From Xanthoparmelia taractica (taxonomy: Eukaryota; Ascomycota; Lecanoromycetes; Lecanorales; Parmeliaceae), in contig JANQBS010000388.1 of the NCBI GenBank assembly GCA_033085395.1, forward strand, positions 1-29,838: 29,838 nt of DNA, in the 5' to 3' direction. The notes beneath the pieces are model-generated. The model did not search any database. It was not told the DNA's origin and worked only from the letters and a program-made list of their open reading frames with translations. Positions 10,591 through 20,200 of this stretch are shown here, one piece after another (within the stretch, counting starts at the first letter, position 1; every line of letters starts with the position of its first letter). The position numbers were made by a program, and so were the translations under genes.

Positions 10591-11735
10591 GAACTATTTT
10601 AGCTTCTATAATAGAAGAACGTAGAGCTAATTTATTATTTTATTATTTTATTAATAGCGATATAGACGATACGACGATTCGATTAATTAGAATTACTAGA
10701 AAAACTTTATCGACGATATATCGATAATAACGTTATAAGTAATAATTACTAGCGTCTTTTAATATTAATAAATTTATCTTCGCTTTCTTAAAACTTTTCT
10801 CTTCTTTATAATATCTAATATACTCTTTATAAGTTCTTACTCTAACGCTATAATATCGCTCTTAGATATATTAATACTAACGTATTACTAGTTAACTCTT
10901 ATTATCACGACTTCTTCTATCTCTCTTTATTATAAGTATTATTAAACTTTCTCTATCGCTACGCTAATATTAATATTTATTAATACTTAAAGTAGCTTAT
11001 ATAATAATAATAACAATAAAAGTAAGTTTCTTAGCGCTTCGCTATCGTATAACAATATAAGATAATATCTACTCTTTCTTATCGTCGATACTTTATCGAT
11101 TTTTACGACGATTATATTAAAGGTAAGTTTTCTCTCTATTTTTATTGCAAGAGCGTTAAAAAAAAAATTCGAGATTACGTAAAGATTTCATTTTTTCTTT
11201 ATAAAAAGATTAAAAAAGTTCTTCGTCGAATTCGTCGAATTCTCGAAATTATAGCGTCGATATATTATAATCGAGCGTAGATTAATCGTAAGATTACTTA
11301 GTTTTATAAAAAATAGAATCTAATTATAACTATTAGCGATTAAGCGATTACTATTATTACAAATCTTTAACGCGATTCTTAGATCCCGAAGAAGAAACTC
11401 GAGACGATATATAAGCGCGTTAAGAAGCTCGAGAATTATAATAAGCTTTTTTAAGAGAAGATAGATAGTATAAACGTCTATAAGACGAAGTTAAGAGAAA
11501 TTATTTTTAATAAGAATAATATCGAATAAACGAGCTTCTAAAATAAAAATTCTTCTAGAAATTCTAATCTATCGAATAAGAATCTTACTTGAAATTCTCT
11601 TCTTTATTAATCTCTATCGCTACGATAGAGATTATTTATTTCTTTTTAATTTAACATATAGCGAGTTAAGTAAACTTAATCGCACTTTTTTATAGTACGT
11701 ATTAAGCGTTTCTCTAATAAATTATGTCTATAGTA
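10591..11735. repeat. G1 3' internal region, duplicated at about 27717-28860
   Basis: This 1.1-kb segment lies between the integrase remnant and the 3' LTR. It has a co-linear, diverged second copy at about 27717-28860; matching blocks include GACGATACGACGATTCGATT, TTATAAGTTCTTA and TCTCTATCGCTACGATAGAG. On the + strand, antisense to pol, a lysine-rich frame of about 190 codons can be read at 11090-11650 if stops are taken as mutated codons, but the stop density is about what random DNA of this composition gives. Coding is therefore unproven. It may be a long 3' untranslated region or hold an extra antisense ORF, as described for some plant gypsy elements. Confidence 0.7.
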
Positions 11736-13878
11736 ATATACACTCTAATCTAATACGATATATCTTCGATATAGTATCACTTAAATAAATAGCTAAACAA
11801 TAAATTTCAATTAAAAATCTTTTATTTAATGAAATAATCCTACTAGTAGCGTAAAGAGTACGTCTATAATTACTTAACACACTAAAATAATTATTATATT
11901 TACTTTCGTTTTCGACGTCTTTACTTACTTAGCGACGATTACTAATCTAGTTAAATAGCTTTCTTATCTAATACTTAATACTTTCGTTTATTAATCTCTC
12001 TCGTATTATAGATTTAAATTAGCTTATTAGCACGTTTAAGTTCTTCGTCTAATAATTACTAATTATATTCTTCATCTTAATTAGTTCACTTAATCTTATA
12101 TTAGACGTTTTTTCACTTCTTAACTTTATTAATAATCTCTTCTATCTCTTATATCTTATTATTATAAATAAACTTAAGAATATATATAAAGAATTTCGCT
12201 ACTTCGTCGTAATCGCGTATATAATATAATTTAAGTAACGATATATAAATGATATTATAAAATCGATACGTAGAATACAATAATAAGCGATACGTCTACG
12301 ATTCTATTTTATTCACGATTCGAAAAGATCTTATATACTTATAAATTAACTTCTTACTTAAACGTCTTTATTTTAGATTCTTAATTGCTAGTATTATTAA
12401 ATTACTTACTTTATAGCTCTAAAATTAATGCGATTTATTATATTACTTAACTTAAGCTACAATAGCGCTACGTAATCGCTCTACTATCTTATCTCTTAGC
12501 GTTTATAATCTTTTTATCTTTTTATTTATAGCGAGTATTCTCTTCTCGACGAAGTCGTTCTCGATCTCTTAGCGTACTTTCGAATAATATTTATATATCA
12601 AGAAGAATAATATCGTTTCGATAAAGATATATTAATTATTTATATATATAAACTCTATTATAAATAGTAGTTTAGCTTAATTAATTTACTTCTTATTAAT
12701 AATCACACGCAAGTAATATTTTAATATTTAATTTTAACGCTCGATTTGATTATTAGTTTAAGAATAAAAGACGATACTTAAGCGACGCTTTATCTTCGAA
12801 TAATAATAGATCGCTAATTAAAACTCGCTAATAAATATTAAATCTCTATCGCTAATAATACTATTAGATATTTCGTAGCGATAAATGATTTTAATATAAA
12901 ATACTTTCGCTAACTTAGCGACGTCGATTTTAATAATTATTAATAGATATTTAACTATTTTCATAAATCGATTTATTATAATTAGAATAGCGTTATAGAC
13001 GACGCTCTTAAGCTTACTTAAGAATAAGTTCGTAATAAAATTTATAGAAATTTTCTTTTATAATTTAATAATAATAAAAAGCGAGATTAACTTACTATAG
13101 AGTCGATAACGCGACGCCTTAATACGTAAATATATATCGTAAGTCTTAACGTAGTCGATAATATTCTTAAGACTCTTATTTTAATAATATTTTCGAGCAA
13201 GAAGCTTATACGTCTTCGTAGCGATAAAGTATTTTATTAGAAAATTATTATAATACTTATTAATAAGTTCTTCTTATAAGATATTATTCTTAGATATATA
13301 AAAACGATTATTATTTAGTAATAGCCTCTCGAAGTTTAAGATTTATATCTAATTACGCGTATAATATCGCTTTATAGACGTATTCGCATTAACTCGAAAA
13401 GAGCTTTCTTAATTATTATAAGATTATAGCTCTCGAATTAGCGTTTTTATTAATCTTTACGAATCGTTATACGTAATTTTAGATATAGTCTTAATCTTTC
13501 TCCTTAAAATAACTACTTAAATATCTGCGACTCGTAGCGTAGACGTTATTACTATTATTACTTCTTTATCTCTTTACGATAACTCGTCGCTAGTTTAAAG
13601 AGTAAGTTTATTTTCAAATATAGATAATAATTTAATATTTAATAACGATAAACTTTTATTATCTAATCGTCGCGACGACGTATCTATAGAATTTAATTTT
13701 TCTATTTAATGAAAAATCTTAAAGTTATAAGCGACTAACTTTAGCGCTTAACGAGTCTATTTAAAATTAAGATTTTTTTACTTTATAAATTTTTTAAGAT
13801 TATTATAATTTAATTAGATCTTAATATAATAAATATTATCTTCTAGATAGTAACGTTATTACTTTATCGCTGCGACGA

Positions 13879-13881
13879 TAA
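13879..13881. repeat. Possible left TAA target duplication of the 143-bp insert
   Basis: TAA immediately precedes the inverted terminus TTGTCACG and recurs at 14025-14027 after its partner. A 3-bp TWA duplication would fit PIF/Harbinger elements, but TAA is common in this AT-rich DNA, so the support is weak. Confidence 0.5.
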
Positions 13882-14024
13882 TTGTCACGGTTTTGGTATC
13901 TGCTCTCCGAATGCCAAGCCGGTGTGGATCAATATTGCTCCGGAGAAGAGTTTTCAGAGCATTCGTAGCATATTTGAACAATGGAAGCAGTCAATCCCAC
14001 TACACGTCCATTCGTTCGTGACAA
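13882..14024. mobile_element. 143-bp un-RIPed insert with TTGTCACG inverted ends (Harbinger-like MITE candidate)
   Basis: The segment starts TTGTCACG and ends in the exact inverse CGTGACAA, flanked by TAA on both sides. I count 66 G+C in 143 bases (46%) and about 20 CA or TG steps; flanking DNA is under roughly a quarter G+C and nearly lacks them. It therefore arrived after G1 was mutated, or escaped RIP because it is short and low-copy. It disrupts the RNase H part of G1 pol. One + strand frame (from 13883) is open across it and 12 bases beyond, beginning CHGFGICSPNAKPVWINIAP, but with no start codon of its own. The alternatives are a MITE, a captured gene fragment, or filler DNA inserted during break repair. 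Confidence 0.7.
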
Positions 14025-15790
14025 TAATAAGTAATTCTTAATCGTGAGTCTTATAATTTTATTTCGCTAATATTATCTTTCTAGAAAAAAACGCGACGAG
14101 TTATTAATAATCGTTATTGTTCGATTACGAAAATATAGCTTCTATATTAAAGTTAGAGATATTAATCTCTACGCGTAATTTTTTTTAAGAATTGTAATAT
14201 CGCAAAAATAACGTAATCGTAATAGTATTACGTAATTACTCTAAAGTTAATCTAGCGTCTTCTAATCACTTAAATAATTCTAATATCTTATTAATCTTAT
14301 TATTCTTAAGTAAGCTAATAAAAGACGCTATAATAATAAAATATTTAAAAATAAAGCGTTAGAAAAAATTTGCAAAGTCTAAAAAGACTTATATATCTCG
14401 ATAACTTCGCGGCGTTAGTTATTCTCGAATCGTTATTACGCGTTCTTAATTTATAATTATATTATTAATAATTACAACGAACTCTAGAAACTTAATCGAT
14501 TCGATATAAAACTAATATCTCTTTAAATTAATATATAGCTAAAACTAACGCAATCGCTTAAGTACTTACTTAACGTGTTATTAATACTTCGCCGACTTAG
14601 CGCTATATATTAGAATATTATTTAAATATATCACACATATAATATTTATAAGGTCTATAAGAACTCTATTAATATAGATTTAAAACGTAGCTAACGTATT
14701 TATAAGATCGAAAGATATTATTAAGTATTTAAAATAGTTATAGCGAGTGCGAAACGTAGTCTTTTACTCGTCGCCCTTCTTAATACGAATTCTATAATAG
14801 ATATCCTTAAGATTTAATTTTGAAAATATCTTAACGTCGTATAAGCGATTTAACGTCTTAATAATTAGAGGTAATAAATATTAATTCTTCATCGTTATCG
14901 TATTTAAATCTTGATAATTCACGTAAAGATATAGTCTATTATCTTTCTTTAAAATAAAGAGAATAAGAACTTCAGCGAAAAAAGTTAAATAACGAATTTA
15001 ATTCTTATAAAGTAACTTCTTAAGATATTATCTTAGCTTCGATAGCTTAATTTAAAATAGATTATAAAGAGACTTATAGAATAATTCTTTATCTTTCTTT
15101 ATCTCTATAGTATAATTTCTCTATTTAAACGTAAATAAGACTTCTATTATATTATTAAAAAAGGTGTTCTTAAATTTTAATAGTTTTCTTAAGAGCTCTA
15201 AGTTATCGATATTCTTCGATTCGTCTCGCGTTATCGTAGCGTATACGATTATAAATATATTTGACTCTCGCTCGATTTTCTAAATAAATTTAATCGATTC
15301 TTTAATCTAAAGTTTTTTAATATTAATCTTAAATCGTCACTGCGTTGTCGTAGAGTTAAGTAAAATATATAATTAATATAACGCGAGTATACTTAATACG
15401 ATATCGAGATCTTCTTAATCTACGATGTAGAATAATATATTATATTATCGCTCTTAATCCCAGCTATCGACTATTTAATAATCCAGCTAATAAGTATTAT
15501 AGCAATATATATCTTCTTCGCTTAGCGCTTTCGTCTACGATAAGATAGCGATATATAATTATAGATCTCACTAGATTATGAACTTCTATATAATTAAATT
15601 AATATGCGCCCCGTAGTCGAATAGAGTAACAAATTACCTCGAATTACTTTATAGATTAATTTACTTCTTTATAATAATAGAAGAAGTTATCTCTATTATT
15701 CGTTTTTCTTACTTCGCTTTAAAGACGCTTACGAAGTCGATTCGTTTTTTATTAATATCGTCGCGACGATAATAATCGATTTATTCTTAT

Positions 15791-15842
15791 CGAGATAATT
15801 CGATTTCAAATAATCTAATTTCTAATAATATTAATAAACGCT
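15791..15842 (-). other. G1 Gag zinc knuckle with all four ligands mutated to Tyr
   Basis: On the minus strand this reads SVY-stop-YY-stop-KLDYLKSNYL. The spacing Y-x2-Y-x4-Y-x4-Y is exactly that of the retroviral-type CX2CX4HX4C knuckle. TGT-to-TAT and CAT-to-TAT transitions would turn each Cys and His into Tyr. It marks the end of gag, just before the protease region. Confidence 0.75.
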
Positions 15843-16830
15843 TAATATTTTAAGATTAAAATTAGCGATCTTAGCTCTACATTTTTTATTCTCTTCTCGA
15901 ATACGCGTAATTTTAATATTATTCTTCGAAGTCGTATTAGACTTCGAAATTCGAGCTTTCAAGAACTTATCTTTATTAGATTCCTCGAATTACTTCGAAT
16001 TAAAATCGTTACTATAAAGACGCGCTCGCTTTAAAATCGTTTTTTATATAATTATTATAATAAGAATTTCTTTTCTCTATTTAGATATATTATTAATATT
16101 AAAAATTCTATTCTTTAGCTTAAATCGTAGCTTAACTAAGAAAAAGTTCGTTTAATACTTCTTCGTAAACGAGAGTAAATAAGCTTTTAGCTTTTTTAAA
16201 TAAATCTTAAAAACTAATATCTTTTAATCTTATCGCTACTTCGTCGCTTTTTACTTTTTATAAGCGAATAAATAACGATTTATCGAGTTCGTAATTAAGT
16301 CGAATAAAAATAATTTAAAAAACTCGAAGATAATTCTCTTTAGTCTATAAGTCTAAAAATATCTATATTATTACGTATTAAGATCGTCTTTTAAGAATTA
16401 TATATAATAAATAATCTTAGCTAAATTAATAATAAAATACTCGAGATTTATAAGAAATCGAATTTCGACTTTACGAAATTAGCGTAAATATTTTTCTTTA
16501 CTATTATTCTTATAAGAACATATTCTTTTAAAACGAAGTATTTTCGCTTTAATTAAAACGTTTATTAAAAATAAAATAATAAACGAAATTACTATCGCTT
16601 TAGCGAGAATTATAGAGAAATTTAAATTACGTAACACATTATTACGTATTTATAACTTAGTTAACTCTCGTTTTAACTTTAGTCGATAATTTTCTACTAT
16701 AACATTTTTAAGACATTTCTTTAGAATTACTTAATCTTCTAAAATAAACCCTTAAAAACTAATATCGAAGTCACATCGCTTTAAGATATATTTATTTCGA
16801 TTCGATAAAGAATTCGATATTATAATAATA
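15843..16830 (-). pseudogene. G1 gag region (RIP-destroyed)
   Basis: The region lies between the 5' LTR (right) and the zinc knuckle, where gag is expected in a Ty3/gypsy element. Lysine- and arginine-rich pseudo-frames can be read on the minus strand, but no specific capsid motif survives. The assignment is by position and by the adjoining zinc knuckle. Confidence 0.5.
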
Positions 16831-16867
16831 ATAAGTCTCTTTCTTTAAAAGATAGAGAAATTAAAAC

Positions 16868-17648
16868 TATAAAAAATTAATTCGCTAACGCTTAGTAAGC
16901 GATTCTAATCAATATAAGAGACGTATTATTAATACGATAATAATTTCTTTATTAGATATTAAACTCTAGTAGAACTAATTTCTAAGAAACACGAAAATCC
17001 TAGGAAATACGAAGAGAATATATAATCGCCAAGTCTCGCCAAGACCTTAGGTTATGAATCTCGCTATAATCTCGTAATAAACTCTAAATTCATAAGTAGT
17101 CGACGCTAAGACGCATATAGCGCTAGGCCTAATAGTTATAGACGCGCGTTAGTGCTATTATATATATAACGTTTATTAATTATAATAGACTCGATTCTAT
17201 TATATTAATCTTAACACGTAGTATAGACTTCTTTATAATACGATAATCTTAGTAGTGCTCTTCGAGCATTAATAATTAACTCGATATGCTACGACTAGTT
17301 CTACTGTTCATGAACTAGTAGCAACGTAGTCGCTAAGTATACGCAGAAGACTTAATAAAAAACCTCAATCTCTTTAAGTAATAAGAAAAAAGAGTTCTTC
17401 TAATACGTTATTATCTCTATAATATAAAATTAATATATTTATAGTAAAAGATATATATTTTTAATAGTTTTTTAAAGAATTCTTCTAGCTCTTTTTATAG
17501 CGCGTAGAAGAAATTCTTCTATACGCGATATCGTTTCTATAGCGTATACTATTATTATTCTAAAATATATATATTATACGTTATTTATTCTAACTCTTAG
17601 CGAGCTATTATTAAATAATTAATAGTTACGCTTCTACGTCTCTCTATT
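16868..17648 (-). repeat. G1 5' LTR (781 bp, copy C) with an internal deletion
   Basis: It aligns with the 944-bp LTR at 9647-10590 but lacks about 165 bp. GCGCTAGGCCTAATAGTTAT (ending about 17140) runs directly into TAGACGCGCGTTAGTG, skipping the part equivalent to about 9918-10083. The homology ends at CTCTCTAT (17640-17647). It is more mutated than copy B. Confidence 0.85.
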
Positions 17649-17658
17649 TCATGAACTA

Positions 17659-17663
17659 GCGTC
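17659..17663. repeat. Left 5-bp target duplication of G2 (GCGTC)
   Basis: GCGTC here pairs with GCGCC at 24246-24250 on the other side of G2. The single difference is a C/T transition, as RIP would produce. Five bases is the usual duplication for Ty3/gypsy integrases. Confidence 0.75.
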
Positions 17664-17871
17664 TATTACGAGTGTAACGACTATATAGATTTACAATATC
17701 AAGTCGACTTACCTTTTCAATTGAAACTATGGCTTTTCTTTTCAATTGAGACTAGTCTCTATAGACCTTGATATCTCTTATAGATATTTCTTTCCAGCTA
17801 GATAGTTTCTTCATAGACTTAATTTATTCGTTATATACTATTATTAACTTAATCTAGTTGCAGTCTTAATA
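17664..17871 (+). repeat. G2 5' LTR (208 bp)
   Basis: It aligns end to end with 24063-24245. It is 25 bp longer because CTTTTCAATTGAAACTA (17713-17729) is repeated as CTTTTCAATTGAGACTA at 17738-17754, where the 3' LTR has a single copy. It is also visibly less mutated than the 3' LTR. Confidence 0.85.
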
Positions 17872-19060
17872 TTAAATTAAGTTTTATCTTCTTATTACGC
17901 TCGATAAACGTGCGAGCTAAAAGAACTCGTTCACGATATAATCGACGACTTCGAAAGATACTAATACGTATTATCTTAGAATTAATATCTCTTAAATTAT
18001 ACGAACGTATTATTAGAAGATTTAAATTATAAGAAATTACTAGAAACTCGTAAGCAAGCGAGATCAAAGAAATTACAGTAAGATAGCTCTCAAATTATAC
18101 GAAGTATCTCCTTATAGTTAAATATCAATAGTATACTACAATTAAAATCAACTCACATTAATTATTTAGGCGATTTAAAGAATTACATTTCAACGACTCT
18201 TAGTCTTTATAACGCATCGAACGATTAAGAAACGAATACACACGCCCCCCGTAAAGAACCTCACTGTGAAATTAATATCTACTTAATATCTACTCAATAT
18301 ACTCACTCAACACTCGACCTCGCGGCTCGACTATAAGTCACGCGATTAGTCTATCGATTAGTGTGCTCTAGACGTATTTCTGGCACGATTTAGTCGTTTA
18401 TTATTAGTTAGTATAGTAATTAAAGTCGTGTAGATGCGCTAATAAGAATTACGTATATAACTTACTTCTCGACGTCTCGCACTAATAGAGCGTTCTCTAA
18501 AGTCTATTCGAGTATAGATACATCTCATTTAAATAATTATTGCTTATATTATAATCGATCTAGAGCATTTATTATAAACTTCGCTAAATTCGTTCTTATC
18601 GTATTAATTTTAATCTCGATTCGAGCGAGTTTCGTATAAAAAAGTAATTCTATTTAAAAGTTCGGAGAAAATTATTACTTTCTTATAAAATCGAACGATA
18701 TCTTAACATTATAATATCACATACTTAACGATCTATCTATAGTTACCATAGAATATCTCGGGATATAGAGTAGGGCGCGAAAGGTCTCCAAACGAGTATT
18801 AACCTCGTAATCTACTCTACGCTATTTCTTAATCTAGAACGTTATCTTAAGAATACTCTAAATCGACGAGTATCTATATTATCTAGAAATACTTTCCGCG
18901 CGTTTGAGAATCTTATCTTCGTCTAAAATATAGTAACTTAAAAATAATTAATTTAGTGAGCTAATACGAACTCTAAAGAGTTATTAACTATTTTAAATAA
19001 ACTTCGCGAATAGCGCGATCTCGAGATAAAAGTTATTTAATTATATAACTCTCTGCTTAA
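17872..19060 (+). other. G2 5' leader region
   Basis: This is about 1.2 kb between the 5' LTR and the gag remnant, with no recognisable gene. It is less damaged than the coding part; a CACGCCCCCCGTAAAG block at 18241-18256 and several CA and TG steps survive. An untranslated leader of this length is long for a fungal chromovirus, so the N-terminal part of gag may be hidden here. Confidence 0.5.
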
Positions 19061-20200
19061 AGAGAATTCGAATTATAAATTAAAATATAAACACGAATAA
19101 AAGAAGAAGAAGAAGGCTAGAACTATACTCGATCGACTTTAAATAACTTATAATTATCTATAATAATAAGTGTAGAATCTTTAATATTAACTTCGAAGAT
19201 CTTATAAGAAATTTATTGATTCGATATAGATTTAAATCTTAGCTAGACGCTTCGAGAAGTTTTCTTATTCTTTAATATTAATCGACGATAAAGAATCTTA
19301 ATAAAATAACTAAATTAGTTAAATATTTAGCAAATTAAAGATTAATTAAAATTATTTCGATAATAAGATAGCTAGAATCGCTTATATCAAGTCTCGCACT
19401 AATGAAAAAGTAGCTAAAGTTATCTATACTCGATTTTATCGTCTGAGCTTCGATCTTTATTAAATTATCGATAAGATTTTAAACGATCTATAGAAGTTAT
19501 TCGAGAACTCGAATCATGAAGTAAATAAAGCTCGCGAGTATAAGATTTTAAAGTAAAAAGATCTCTCGTTTAGCGACTTCTATTAAGATTTTAAACGTTT
19601 TATTATAAAATTAAGTGTGTTAAATAAAGCTTAACTTCGAAATATAAATAAGAAGCTCGTTTCTTATCTTCGTACGATTTAAGCTAACTTTTTTATCGAG
19701 TTTATTACGATATTCGCTTTAAAAGTATTTTTAACTCGAATAAATAATAAGTATTATGTTATATATTAGAAAAAGATAGTTAAAAAGATTAAAAACGTAA
19801 TAAATAAGATACGAGTCTTTAAGCGTGTAACGTTTATATCTAATTCTATAAATATCTTCTTTTCTTAAAGAAATTTAATTTTTTAACGTCTTTTTCTCGC
19901 TATAGAGTAATAATAGCGAAAGATTATTAAGAATTAAAAGAAAGATATTTATTATATTTATTATAAAAAGAGATATTTATTATTCGCTTATTTAAAACGT
20001 TGATTCTCTTATCGAGTTAATAAGATAGAAAGTTAGAATAAAGAGAGTTTCGTGAAAACGAAGTCTAAATAATTCGATTCGAAAAACTTGTAATCTTATT
20101 TATAGTTACGAATTAAGATAAGATTCTATTCTTATATAATCTAAAGAAGACTCGATATAAGCTATTCGCCTTAAAATCGTTTTTAGCTCGAGAAAATCTA
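19061..20200 (+). pseudogene. G2 gag region (RIP-destroyed)
   Basis: The + strand reading carries a Gag-like stretch at about 19570-19760 (DFY-stop-DFKRFITKLS, then RTI-stop-ANFFIEFITTFALKVF). It sits upstream of the reverse transcriptase in the correct orientation. Stops are frequent and no zinc knuckle was located. The assignment is mostly by position. Confidence 0.55.

Larger units (their letters stand above)
12100..15760 (-). pseudogene. G1 pol: protease, reverse transcriptase, RNase H, integrase (RIP-destroyed)
   Basis: This is the polyprotein remnant of the Ty3/gypsy element, read right to left. Reverse transcriptase spans about 15150-14340: YVNYQDLNTITMKN, then FSKLNLKDIYYRIRIKKGDE, and the catalytic box IYLNNILIYS (about 14605-14635), where YLDD has become YLNN. 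RNase H should follow and is interrupted by the insert at 13882-14024. Integrase spans about 13250-12300. It shows INFITNLF (about 13022-13045, first catalytic Asp now Asn), ISDRDLIFISEF (about 12832-12853) and, further on, IER-stop-N-stop from a TERxNQ motif. The two DDE-type landmarks lie about 63 codons apart, as expected. Stops are frequent throughout. The protease region (about 15700-15450) is placed by position only. Confidence 0.85.
9647..17648 (-). mobile_element. G1: Ty3/gypsy LTR retrotransposon, minus strand, RIP-inactivated
   Basis: Two long LTRs (9647-10590 and 16868-17648) in the same orientation enclose about 6.3 kb. The gag and pol remnants read on the minus strand, so the 5' LTR is on the right. 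The order in element orientation is gag with a zinc knuckle, protease region, reverse transcriptase, RNase H and integrase: the Ty3/gypsy order, with integrase after RT. Some 1.1-1.4 kb of non-coding or unrecognised sequence separates integrase from the 3' LTR. A 143-bp un-mutated element interrupts pol at 13882-14024. No clear 5-bp target duplication could be matched: GTTAT lies on the left and TTCAT or TCATG on the right. The element is clearly dead. Confidence 0.88.

Noticed and set aside
9642..17653. 5-bp target duplication for G1
   Set aside because: GTTAT on the left and TTCAT or TCATG on the right do not match even allowing RIP transitions.
17872..17890. Primer binding site next to the G2 5' LTR
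   Set aside because: The sequence after the LTR (TTAAATTAAG) matches no tRNA 3' end I can recognise, and RIP may have altered it.
17849..18067. 72-codon open frame on the minus strand
   Set aside because: It overlaps the end of the G2 5' LTR and the leader, antisense to the element, with no recognisable motif.
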